From contig OY294068.1 of the NCBI GenBank assembly GCA_958510875.1, positions 180,079,411 to 180,143,410 of the forward strand: 64,000 nucleotides of DNA. Direction: 5' to 3'. Source of the DNA: Endomychus coccineus (lineage: Eukaryota; Arthropoda; Insecta; Coleoptera; Endomychidae). The notes under the pieces were generated by a model that was not told the DNA's origin, did no database searches, and was given only the letters and a program-made list of their open reading frames with translations. How positions within the stretch are numbered: the stretch's first letter is position 1; every line of letters begins with the position of its first letter. Made by a program: the position numbers and the translations under genes. Of the stretch, positions 46,059 through 57,045 are shown piece after piece.

Positions 46059-47762
46059 CGGGTGTCCGTAAAAAGGACAATCCATTAATCATATAGTCCT
46101 TGAGAAGAAATAATGTGTCTTTCCCCATGTTCGATAAACAAGGCGTCAAAGTTTGTTTGAAAATTAAAACAATTCTTTCTTAGTTTTTTGAATATTTAAT
46201 AGGGTACTGATTTCAAATTTGGTACAGTGCTTCAACGTAAACAGTCCTTCCTAATTTTTAGTACCAGCGCCAGTGACTTTCCAGCTAACTTTTTAAGATA
46301 ATCATTTATTTTGGATCATTCTTTGTCTTCTAAAAAAATTTCGCTAAAATGATTCATTTTAGAAATCATTTGAGAAGTATTGGTCCTTGATTCATACAAA
46401 AAAACGAAACAATCAAGTTCAATTTTGCAAAGGGTATAAACATGCCAAAAACAAAGGTATAACCAGAAAAACACGGTTGTCCTTATGGTTTAATAAAATA
46501 TATATCGCGCAAAAATCCGGAAAATTTTCATTGAACAGATTACAATACTTCCCTTCCCTTATATACTATGCATAGTGAAGGGAGTAAAAATAGCCAGTCT
46601 CAGAAATTGCTCGATATTCCCTCCCTTTATTAAAGAGAATCTTAAGTTCTGAAAAATATTTGGCTTTAACCTAAACTATTCTCCAGCTTGAAGGATTCTG
46701 TCTCTTAAGATGATTTACCTGAAAATCGGAAAATTCATAAAGTCATTGACACATCCCCAGACTGAATAGTGAGATCTAGAATGGGGTGGTCACCTTACAG
46801 AAGCATCTTGACTCGACCAATCCACCGATTAGGAAATATTTGATAAGGATGGTTCCTAACATTTCTAGCAGACGAGCGCCGTCTAGTTGAAACAATAGTA
46901 CATTGTGTATCTAGTAGTCTTAGTACATTCCCGTACGACAATGCAAATTGTTGGCCGAGGCGTCAAGCCGAGATCAACAAGCATTGAAGTCTGGGAATGT
47001 GCTTTTACTACGAGGTACACATACTATTTTTTCTGAAATCGCAATTAACATTATCATATTTAAAAATATATAAAATGGACAGTGATGATGATCTCTAGGT
47101 GAGCCTAGGTCGGCAAAAACGGTCCAGGAAAGTTTTTTGCTTAGCAACGAACTAAAATACAAGATTTAGCGTATTTTGGGGTCTGTATTTGCTCCGAGAA
47201 AGTACGCATTCTTGAGCGATTCCAAAAAAAATAATTTTTACAGTTTAATGCAAATATATTTAAATCTTATTCATTATTAGAATCATATCCGTCAGAAAAG
47301 GGAAAATTTTCAATCAATAAAACAAGTTTTGAATATTCAAAAACACTGAAAGGACAAAATTTAATGTGACAGTAACAATGTTCGCCTATGCATGGTAATG
47401 TCACAGCGGCTTAATTTGTTAATATATGAAAATTATGAGATACCAATCAAGGACCAATACTTATAAAACTGTCTCTAAATCGAATCATTCGTTCGAAATT
47501 TTATTAGAGAATAATGATCCAAAATAAATAAAAAAGGTAGTTGGCGCAAGAACTGAAAAACAGGGGAACCCCCTATTTGGATTATTTGACAATGGTTTTT
47601 TGTTGAAGCACTATGTCAAATTGGAAATTGATACCTTATTAAATATTCGAGTTATTAGGAAAAATCTGTTCTAAAAATGAAAAATGCCACTGCGAAAGTC
47701 ATATTATGTTTGCTCTAGGAATATATAGTTAACGGATTGATTTCTTTTTTACAGCCAGCCTG
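46059..47762. mobile_element. TA-flanked inverted-repeat element
   Basis: The left tip CGGGTGTCCGTAAAAAGGAC and the right tip (inverse CAGGCTGGCTGTAAAAAAGA) sit next to TA at 46057-46058 and 47763-47764. Arms of about 320 bp match inversely (e.g. ATTGGTCCTTGAT at about 46379 and ATCAAGGACCAAT at about 47447; GGATCATTCT/AGAATAATGATCC). The centre has no recognised coding content. The tips resemble the CAGGGTG class. Confidence 0.75.
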
Positions 47763-48139
47763 TATATACCAACTATCGAAGGTACTTCAGAAATGAAACC
47801 ACAAATTTGTCATATATTATGAGTTGCATAACTTTGGTTGATTGTCAACGCGTAACTATAATGTTTGAGAGATTTTGTCCTTCGAGAATGTTTCAAATAT
47901 AGAATTTAGCATTTCTCAAATAACATATTTCGATGCATTAGAAGAATATTTGATTTTATACAAATATGCTTTACATCCCATTAAAAACATTTCCCTACTA
48001 ACCCGATCCAGATTGTTGGATTTGTGTCTTGCTTCCTTTTTGTTGATAAATTTGAAATCGCCAATGGAAATGCGAAAGTTATCCTTATGAATGAAACCGT
48101 AGCACCTAATACGAAGTGGAAACAGTCTGAGATACTCAC

Positions 48140-48218
48140 TTTTTCAAAGGCACTTGGCTATCGGTTGCATTTCCCCCGTTCCTCGTATCGGTAATCCGAC
48201 AAGCCACCATGTTGTAAG
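48140..48218 (-). CDS. tutl: turtle juxtamembrane cytoplasmic exon
   Basis: A 79-bp exon. The acceptor ttgttttcag is followed by CT TAC AAC ATG, completing an Ala codon from the preceding exon (phase 1). It encodes YNMVACRITDTRN and ends SQVPLK + AA before GTGAGT (phase 2). The block NMVACRITD..N and QVPLK is strongly conserved in insect Turtle. A 63-bp intron separates it from the transmembrane exon, and a 17.6-kb intron separates it from the cytoplasmic exon. It has no stop and is too short for a length-based gene search. Confidence 0.9.
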
Positions 48219-48281
48219 CTGAAAACAATAAAGCAATTGTTCAAAGCCGGCCGCCTAATTGATCATTTGTTTTACATTTAC

Positions 48282-48509
48282 CTTTTTCTTGTTTCCGACG
48301 TTTCCGTTTATTGCAGATTTTTACAGCACACACCGAAAGAATTATGGCTACAATGAAAAACAGAATTCCCCCGACCACGCCAGCCGTGATCGCTTTATGT
48401 TTCACCCTGGCTGGCACTGAAAACCTAACTTCTTCGCTGCTTTCGTAGCTCTTCAACGAGAATGCTAAAATTCTAAAATAGTACGTTCTGCCTCCTACGA
48501 GATTTTTCA
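48282..48509 (-). CDS. tutl: turtle exon: end of FN3 and transmembrane helix
   Basis: Starts phase 1 after ttgtttcag (VKNLVGGRTYYFRILAFSLK) and ends phase 1 before GTAAAT. It completes the membrane-proximal fibronectin III domain (VPARVKHK), then carries the single-pass helix AITAGVVGGILFFIVAIILS and a basic stop-transfer stretch KICNKRKRRKQEK. The transmembrane region is almost invariant in insect Turtle, which makes the gene call firm. The frame running on into the intron (GKCKTNDQ) is read-through. Confidence 0.95.
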
Positions 48510-48687
48510 CTGAAACAAAAACATGAATAATTAAATAAAAGAGAATTGGAGGAATTTGATGCTGCCTTCTCATTTGGTTTTGCTACTTATATTTTTGAGT
48601 GTACTTTCTGTCAACAATTCCCACAATTTCTGATTCTTTATAGAGTTTGAGATAATTAGCACTTTCATTATTTAATACCTATTATTT

Positions 48688-48965
48688 ATATTCTCGGGAA
48701 ATAGACCACACTAGCACATATGCTTATTATTTTCGTCTTTAAGTACGTTTCGGTCTCACGACCATCATCAGAAGACGTAATTTCTCAAAACGAATTGTAT
48801 CATCACAAAGCGTCCTTATCGCACCAATTTCAATTAAAAATCGAAACACGAGTAATCGAAATTGCAACACATTAATGTTTTAAGTATATGAAAATGTATC
48901 AAGAATTCACTGCTTAGCAATTTTCTTACAAAACTCGAAGTCATTTCAAAGCACTGCGAAAATAT
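48688..48965 (-). mobile_element. Penelope-like terminal fragment
   Basis: Matches the non-coding end of the PLE at 3763-4200 in order: CTCGGG..TAG near 48690, the hammerhead at 48735, then AAGCGTCC-TATCGCA and ACGA.TAATCGAAA. No coding part is retained. It lies in the 468-bp intron between the two turtle FN3 exons, in the gene's orientation. Confidence 0.75.
48734..48777 (-). ncRNA. Hammerhead ribozyme copy inside a turtle intron
   Basis: The minus strand reads stem I arm CGTCTT, core CTGATGA, stem II GGTC-GTGA-GACC, GAAA, ACGTACTTA, then AAGACG. Stem I pairs over six bases and the core is complete. Relative to the copy at 3818-3859, the minimal stem III has a G-to-T change that weakens it. 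It lies in the sense strand of the tutl pre-mRNA. Confidence 0.7.
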
Positions 48966-48977
48966 CAATCTACTAAC

Positions 48978-49163
48978 CTAAATACTGTGTATCTTCAGGT
49001 CTTATTTGAGCTTTGTTTAACGTTTTCCAAGGCCCATCAGTTCGATATTTAATTACATAATGCTGAATTAAATTAGCTCTATCTAAAGGTGGCTGCCATG
49101 TGATGAGGAACCCATTGCTGACTTCAGTTACGGTCAAATTTCTTGGAACCCCCGGTTTTGGTC
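48978..49163 (-). CDS. tutl: turtle exon: membrane-proximal FN3 domain, first part
   Basis: 186-bp exon, phase 1 to phase 1. After ttttatctag it reads PKPGVPRNLTVTEVSNGFLI TWQPPLDRAN, then YVIKYRTDGPWKTLNKAQI and EDTQYL, ending before GTTAGT. This is the second fibronectin III domain of Turtle and is almost word-for-word conserved among insects. The extracellular position and the fit to the next exon (VKNLVGGRTYY) are unambiguous. Confidence 0.95.
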
Positions 49164-49845
49164 CTAGATAAAAGAAAAACATTATCAATATTCTTCATTT
49201 ATTAGATTGTGGTACAACATTCATCGGCAACCATTACAAATGTACTAGGCCATATTATTCTTACTATCACAAAACACAAAGCAATTATTCTATTACATGC
49301 AAAAAATCAATGAGGTATAATCAAATATAATATCCTTTATGATCTCAATGAAGATTATTGAGATATATTCGCAGATTTATATTTTTTCATGGGTATGAAA
49401 GTTCAAGCGTCACGTGGGAGAATGGAAGCCACTGAGAAATGGAATATTCATTATAAGCTGTCTCGTTTCACGTCAATACTTGAAATGTCATATAAATATT
49501 AGAGCTGGAATCTATTGATCGTTTGAATATCACTATATTCCTAATGGAACAGGATATTATTATTAGACAAGTAGCATATCAAATGCAGTTGTTTATTCAT
49601 AAGTTGATGAGGGACATCGAATTTCGTCATATTCAATACCGTAAGGGATTTCAAAGTTATTATGGAATAAACAAATCGAGCTTCCAAACAATTTAACCTC
49701 TTAATACTATTGTAACCGAGTCAACATATCCGGTTATTCCGATCTTACTTTATCAATAGAATGAGGACACCACTCTAAGTCATGGCGCATAGTATATTTC
49801 AAATTTAGTAACCCTTCAAACTCATTATAAATATACTAGGATTCA
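49164..49845. other. turtle intron, nothing recognised
   Basis: AT-rich intron lead-in to the 93-bp array. Confidence 0.35.
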
Positions 49846-49848
49846 CAT

Positions 49849-51670
49849 TAATACTGTCTTGATCTAATGTTTCGAAGTTACACTCAACAGCTCTATTCCA
49901 GGACTTGGATTTAGGATAAGCGAATTGGAGGTAATTTACAGTAATACTGTCTTGATATAATGTTTCGAAGTAACACTCAACAACTCTATTCCAGGATTTG
50001 GATTCAGGATAACCGAATTGGAGGCAATTTACAGTAATACTGTCTTGATCTAATGTTTCGAAGTAACACTCAACAGCTCTATTCCAGGATTTGGATTCAG
50101 GATAACCGAATTGGAGGTAATTTACAGTAATACTGTCTTGATATAATGTTTCGAAGTAACACTCAACAGCTCTATTCCAAGATTTGGAGTTAGGTTAACC
50201 GAATTGGAGGCAATTCACAGTAATACTGTCTTCATCTGATGTTTCGAAGTAACACTCAACAGCTCTATTCCAGGATTTGGATTTAGGATAACCGAATTGG
50301 AGGTAATTTACAGTAATACTGTCTTGATGCAATGTTTAGAAGTAGCACTCAACAGTTCTATTTCAGAATTTGGATTTAGGATAACCGAATTGGAGGCAAT
50401 TTACAGTAATACTGTCTTGATATAATGTTTCGAAGTAAAACTCAACAGATCTATTCCAGTATTTGGATTCAGGATAACCGAATTGGAGGCAATTTACAGT
50501 AATACTGTCTTGATCTAATGTTTCGAAGTAACACTCAACAGCTCTATTTTAGGATTTGGATTTAGGATAACCGAATTGTAGGTAATTTACAGTAATACTG
50601 TCTTGATCTAATGTTTCGAAGTAACACTCAACAGCTCTATTTTAGGATTTGGATTTAGGATAAACGAATTGTAGGTAATTTACAGTAATACTGTCTTGAT
50701 ACAATGTTTAGAAGTAACACTCAACAGCTATATTCCAGGATTTGGATTTAGGATAACCGAATTGGTGGCAATTTACAGAAATACTGTCTGGATACAATGT
50801 TTAGAAGTAACACTCAACAGCTCTATTCCAGGATTTGGATTTAGGATAACCGAATTGGAGGCAATTTACAGTAATACTGTTTTGAACAATGTTTAGAAGC
50901 GACACTCAACAGCTCTATTCCAGGATTTGGATTTAGGATAACCGAATTGGAGGCAATTTACAGTAATACTGTCTTGATATAATGTTTCGAAGTAAAACTC
51001 AACAGATCTATTCCAGTATTTGGATTCAGGATAACCGAATTGGAGGCAATTTACAGTAATACTGTCTTGATCTAATGTTTCGAAGTAACACTCAACAGCT
51101 CTATTTTAGGATTTGGATTTAGGATAACCGAATTGTAGGTAATTTACAGTAATACTGTCTTGATCTAATGTTTCGAAGTAACACTCAACAGCTCTATTTT
51201 AGGATTTGGATTTAGGATAACCGAATTGTAGGTAATTTACAGTAATACTGTCTTGATACAATGTTTAGAAGTAACACTCAACAGCTATATTCCAGGATTT
51301 GGATTTAGGATAACCGAATTGGTGGCAATTTACAGAAATACTGTCTGGATACAATGTTTAGAAGTAACACTCAACAGCTCTATTCCAGGATTTGAATTTA
51401 GGATAACCGAATTGGAGGCAATTTACAGTAATACTGTTTTGAACAATGTTTAGAAGTGACACTCAACAGCTCTATTCCAGGATTTGGATTTAGGATAACC
51501 GAATTGGAGGCAATTTACAGTAATACTGTCTTGATACAATGTTTAGAAGTAACACTCAACAGCTCTATTCCAGGATTTGGATTTAGGATAACCGAATTGG
51601 AGACAATTTACAGTAATACTGTCTTGATCTAATGTTTCGAAGTATCACACAACAGCTCTATTCCAGGATC
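49849..51670. repeat. 93-bp tandem array, about 20 copies, with higher-order repeat
   Basis: The unit runs ACAGTAATACTGTCTTGAT, ATGTTTCGAAGTAACACTCA, ACAGCTCTATTCCAGGATTT, GGATTTAGGATAACCGAATT, GGAGGCAATT. Units start, e.g., at 49941 and 50034. Segments 50386-50942 and 50943-51499 are near-identical at an offset of 557 bases (five 93-bp units and one 92-bp unit), a six-unit higher-order repeat. Each unit begins with the short palindrome CAGTAATACTG. It sits in a turtle intron. Confidence 0.95.
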
Positions 51671-51679
51671 TACAAGGAC

Positions 51680-53244
51680 TCCATGCAAGACAATGGCGAC
51701 AGCAAGTCCCGACTGCCATGCAAATAATGCAGGGACTCTATAAATACAATGGCGGCAACAGTCATCCGATTTTTCATTGGTTCCCCCATGATTTGATAAT
51801 TGATGAAAAGCATTTATCTTTTGTACACCACAGTATTTTATACTGTGCTTTGACTATTTACTTTGTTCATTTTATAGATGTTCTGTGTTGTTCATGCGCC
51901 CAGATAACATTGTTCATGTGTATATTACAATATTCATGCGATTAATATCTTCTTTTTCTGGAAAAGTTAAGTAAGGTGGTAAAGTTAACTAATAATTGGA
52001 GGATGACTGATTTTGAGGTCTTTGTTTCTCTGGTAATTATTGTTTTATATTTTATGTCGAAACTGTCAAACACCCATAACTTTATAGGGTACAAGACTCT
52101 TTAGCACAGCACAACTGTATTGTCTATATAAATGACAAATGAGTTGGATTATTTGAAAATGGTGGCGGAACCAATCAAAGATCGGCCAACTGTTGTCGCC
52201 ACTGTATTTATAGTCACTTTACCTGAATCTATGTCACGCCACCAATTTTTGTCGTTACCCTCATATTGTTTAAAACAATACTCAGTTGCAAATATCAAGG
52301 AGAATTTATATTAAATTTGAAACTTATCGACGACAAAAATTCCATAATATAATCTTAGAAAATTGAGAAATATCCTCTCCTAATAGCTCCATTATGTTTC
52401 CTCCAATTTCCTCGATCATCACGCGTAACCTTAGCTCCCGATGAAATCCTGTTATATTATTAAATCATCTATTTGATTTTCTGGAGAAATCAAATATTGA
52501 ATTCTCCGCTTACTGTAAATGATTGCGTTGAAATATGAATAACCATAATAACATGAAACAACTCGGAAGTTTGGAAATTAAATCACGAGGATGTATGAGC
52601 ACGTAGCATTGCCGTATTTCGCTGCGTTTTGACACATTTTTTCAGCTTGTTAGTAAGCAATTTATTACGTTTGTTTGTTTTGTGTATGGAACGATTTATA
52701 TTTTAACTTGGCGGAATTTATTTATGTCAAGCTATCCGCATGCACAAAGCGGAAAACTTGATACATTTATTTACTTCATTTCCCTTCTGGTTCAAGCAAA
52801 CTTAATTCAATCGATATTTGAACAAACTGTTTCCGCCGGGAAAATATTCGTCAAACGAGTCAAAAGAATGGGAACCTTTGGGATCTCTTTGAAAATACTC
52901 CATATTCGTACCATTCATAACATTTTGAAATTTAAATTGTAATAAAGTTTAGATGTTATGGAATGAAATTTCCTCTAAAATGTACATCCAATTACAGACC
53001 CGGACTTCGCTTTCAGAAAATACGAACTTGTGAATAATCAAGTGTGGCACATAGTTGTAAACAGGAGAAAAATGCAGGTTCGTATTTAAGAAACAGAAAA
53101 TTGATGATGGGCCATAGAATACGGTGTGGCCGATTCAAAAAATGTTGATGCCAGTACAGGTAGTGGAAATTTTTTGGAACCGGACCTCATTATCTTATCT
53201 GATTCTGCAAAACTAGCTCCATTCAACCTACCATGTAACTCTTA
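51680..53244. other. turtle intron, nothing recognised
   Basis: Intronic DNA after the 93-bp array. Short open frames only, no family signature. Confidence 0.35.
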
Positions 53245-53252
53245 TACGAGGG

Positions 53253-55340
53253 CACGGTCGTACATACAGGTCTGGAAACTCTATGGTTGACTTGAGTCGC
53301 TTACGCGTCGTGAAACTCGTAGTCCCTCGCTCAGCCACCAGCTGGCGCTTGGATCAAGAGGGGGTGAAACGATTTCATTCCGGAATCGCAAGCAGTGTTA
53401 CTAATGCCCATTTGCACCGTTTAAGCATAGCTTAAAATTGTCGAAATGTTTACTTTGAACCTTTTAAAAGGTCGTGATAGCCCCAAACTGGGTCGAAAAC
53501 TGTTTTAAATTGGTTAATTTTCGATAAATCGAATGACGTTCACGTGAGGAGCGCGTACCTGGCGAGTTAGAAAAATTCAAATTTACGGTACACAGAACGT
53601 CTTAACGAGGACTTTTCGCATGCGGTTTTCGCTCCATGCCGTTAGTTTCCTTTTTTCGGATACTTTTGAACCGGCAGGGGAATGTTGGGAGAGGAGATAG
53701 GCATTCGAATTCTTCTTGAAAGTTTGGAGGTTTTAGCAAGAAGTTCGGCAGGTCTTGCGTTTGATAGTGAAGTGGTAACTAGTTTGAGTTCTTCCAGTCC
53801 GCTTATCTGGAATCTCTCGTGGTGTAACAACAGACGAGATTTCTGATGAACACCGACCATTGGAATATCTATAGAAAAGGAAGAGATTCCCACCTTTCTA
53901 CGAAGTTCTAGAGAGGTTAAGAAACTCGTAAATGTGACATCATCAATCAAACGAATAGCTCTCTTCAGGATAGAATCCAAGAGCTTCAGCGTATGTTTGA
54001 GAGCCAACTCCAAACATATGAACAAGAGTCCGGGACAGGTTGAATTTGTGCCTTGTAGATTATGAGGATCTGCTGGGATGTAAAATTGAAAATTGAATTG
54101 AAAACCAAGTTTTTGTGAAGCTTTTTTCGCAATAGACCTCTCATGAGAGGGTGCTGTTGGTGGTGATCCCGAGCATTGTTATGGAAGACTTCATAGGAAT
54201 AGTTGTACCTGACATCATCATATTAGGGACTGTGGAATCCGCCTTCCTGGAAAAGACGCAAGCTTGAGTTTTGGTTGCATCAAACTCTACTAGATTATCA
54301 GATCCCCATTCCAAAATCTTTTCCCGATCTCCATTAATTGCGTCAACTTGTCCCTGTTTCGCTCCTGTGGCTTCAATGGATGGTATAGGGGCTCTAGATG
54401 AGAAGTACCATCATCTTCAAAGCTGTGAACGGAACAGATGGTCACTTCCAGCAAATCGTTGATATGGAGCAGAAACAAAGTAGGTGTCAACACAGATCCC
54501 TGTGGAACACCAGCGTTGATGGCCATTGCTTGCTCAAGTGTGCGATAATGTTCTTCGTTTTGGTTTTACTTAAATGAATAAGCTTTTTATTTATACGTTC
54601 ATTCGACAGTTCCCACGATTTGCAAGATTAGCTGAAGTTGGTCCTCAAAAATCATCATTTCTGTAGTAGTTTGTGGTGTGAAATTGGTGACCCTGGAAAA
54701 AAACTAAATAGCATAGTCTCTGGCCCAAAATGTCGATTAAATAGGAAAATTCAATTAAAACAGTTTGAGGTATTCTCAGCTGTCAGCTACTAGCGTATGA
54801 CGTGCGATGTACCAAAGGGAATTTTCTAGCTACTAAAATATACTCAAAGCGAGTAAAAGCTAGCGGCCTATAGCCGAAAACACTTTATTACAACTGGCTC
54901 CGGCCGCACGGGGCATAAAACGGCCTCGAATTAACAAGATCGAGGTAAAAAGTATAAACTCTAACTGACGCGTAGCGAGCTCCTCGAGGCATATGTCAAA
55001 ATGATTACGTTCGTAGCTAATTACATAGGACGTCTTTCATTCACGCGATTGTGTTTTTATACAATTCGAACGTAATTTCGATAGGCCACGTGAAAATCCC
55101 GGAGCCGGAAGCGCTATCGAGATCTGAACGTTAAAGCTTTCGTATAGAATTGTTTTTACAAGTCAACTGACACTTGTCACAGAATACTCTTCATAGAGAT
55201 CAAGATGATACTCTTACGTGACGCCTTTTATGATTCCCCTACGTGGCGTCTTTTGGAACTACGCGAAAGTCGACGCGTAGCGGACTCACTGCTCACATAG
55301 GAAACAACCTCGAGTTTCCAGACCTGTGTATACGACCGTG
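53253..55340. mobile_element. Non-autonomous DNA element with 8-bp target duplication
   Basis: Ends CACGGTCGTACATACAGGTC and its inverse, with inverted matching for about 80 bases and an exact 8-bp duplication TACGAGGG on both sides (53245-53252, 55341-55348). An 8-bp duplication points to the hAT or P superfamilies. No transposase is recognised. A LINE fragment occupies about 53650-54720. The two flanking halves match 59250-59470 and 59480-59850. Confidence 0.8.
53650..54560 (-). pseudogene. LINE reverse transcriptase fragment inside the DNA element
   Basis: The minus strand shows NAGVPQGSVLTPTLFLLHINDLL with a damaged catalytic box, then CVFSRKADSTVPN and TMLGITTNSTLS. The thumb and C-terminal pieces follow: LKLLDSILKRAIRLIDDVTF, SLELRRKVG and SRRIRMPISSPNIPL. 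It is the same LINE family as 36950-38545. Confidence 0.8.
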
Positions 55341-56964
55341 TACGAGGGTAAGCTGAAAAGTTCCTGAAAAATAAAACAGATGACGCCACAATTGAAAATC
55401 ACATGTGACATTTGTGATGTACCATCTTTAACTGGAACGCATTAAAATTTTCAGACTAATATGTCTTCATTTTTGACATCCATCGAAAGCAAGCAACCTT
55501 GAAGACTTTTGTAAGCATAGAAAAAAATGAATTTCGCGTCTTGATTAAACATTATTTCTTGCGTGGAAAAAACATTATGCAAACCAATGTTTAACGTTAT
55601 GCGGACTCTTCACCATCGATTGGAACGATTCACGAATGGTTTTTCCTGATTTTCGTTATGACCACAAAGAACGCCGAACGTTCTGGTCGTTCAATTAAGG
55701 TTATAACGCCAGAAATCGTCGATAAAATCCATGGTATCATATTGGACTATCGGCGAGTTAGAGTACACGAGATTGCTGAAGCTTCTAAACTGAACGGGTA
55801 CGGAACATTTTGCATACATTTTTGAATATGAGAAAGTAATCTGCCAGATGGGTGCCCTATTTGCTCTCTGTTGACAACAAGAGCGAATGTGTGATAACTT
55901 CAAAATAGTGTTCAAACACTATAAGGACTTTTTGCGACGTTTCGTAGCCGTGGCCGAAACAAGGATCCATCACAACACACTAGAGAGCAAAGAACAGTCG
56001 AAACAGTAAAATTGTCCTGGCGAATCGAAGTCGAAAAAGGCCAAAGTGGCTTTATCGGCCAACAAAGTCATGGCGACAGTTTTTGGGATGCACACGGTAT
56101 CGTCCATATCGATTACCTTGAAAAGGCCAAAACGATCACCGCCGTATATTATTCAGAGCTGTTGGATTGATTCGACGCCGATTTGAAGCAAAGGCGGCCG
56201 CATTTGGCAAAGAAAAAAGTGCTCTCCCACACGGACAATACACAGGCGCACAGGTGCGCAGTCGCAATGACAAAATTGCATGAATTGCGCCACGAATTGG
56301 TTCGTCATTCACCTTATTCTCCAGATTTGGCCCTCTGCGATTTTCATCTATTTCCGAACTAAATAAATGGCTCAGGATAAAGAGATTCGGCTCCTACGTT
56401 AAGGTCATCAGTGAAACAAACGCCTATTTTGAAGGATTGCTGAAATCGTATTATTTGGAAGGAATCGAAAAATTTGAAAAACCTTGGAGGAAGTGTATCG
56501 GGCTACAAAGATATTATGATGAGAAAGTCAATAGGTTTTGACGAAATAACTCGTAGTAACCGAGATGCCAATATACCCAGTTAAAAATGGAACACGCTAT
56601 ATCTGGTGCCGAGGTTTTCATGACAATATACCGCTGCGTTGTTAATCTGTGGTGCTTTTGGGTCAGTGGTATAGCGTAGGAATATACCCTTTTGTGATTC
56701 TTAAATCGTATTCTGAATCACCATTTTTTGAATTTCACATACTAAATATATAAGAGGTTATGCGCTTTCACCAAACTTGATAAAGTATTTGTAAATAACG
56801 CATATCACATATAGTCAAAAAGTCAAGACATTAATTTTCATAACCCTTTTTAATGTTTGTTACTGGTTAGTGAGTCTAATTAGTAAAAACTGCTTCCGAG
56901 TGAATATAATTCTGAATTAGCAGGAACCCTTCACCAATAGCATTATTCTAATTTGATACAATAC

Positions 56965-57045
56965 CTTTCGGTTTGTAGACAGGCGGAATATAAGCTGTTC
57001 CTGTTGCATCGGTTGGTAAAATTACGTTACTATAATCTAAAATAT
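56965..57045 (-). CDS. tutl: turtle linker exon between FN3 domains
   Basis: An 81-bp exon with acceptor ttgttttcag and donor GGTATTG, phase 1 at both ends. It encodes 27 residues beginning (D)ILDYSNVILPTDATGTAYI and ending PPVYKPK + G, which joins in frame to GPKPGVPRNLTV of the next exon. It is a Pro/Thr-rich spacer between the first and second FN3 domains. The symmetric phase means it can be skipped without shifting the frame, so it may be alternatively spliced (inference). Upstream tutl exons are outside the window. Confidence 0.7.

Larger units (their letters stand above)
53245..56600 (+). mobile_element. mariner copy broken by a nested insertion
   Basis: The first bases of the mariner (TACGAGGG, 53245-53252) are separated from the rest (55341 onward, TACGAGGGTAAGCTGAAAAG) by the element at 53253-55340. 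Plus-strand coding at 55660-56550 is a decayed transposase: MTTKNAERSGRSIKVITPEI, VDKIHGIIL, NILHTFLNMRK, ARWVPYLLSVDNK, and a C-terminal piece near 56460. Many stops and shifts are present. The right terminal repeat is missing. Confidence 0.8.

Noticed and set aside
48241..48281. Extension of the turtle transmembrane exon (GKCKTNDQ...)
   Set aside because: It reads past a good GTAAAT donor into the 63-bp intron; the downstream exon restores the conserved YNMVACRITD sequence.
50696..51453. Two 66-codon genes
   Set aside because: Both are frames of the 93-bp array, repeated at the 557-base higher-order offset.
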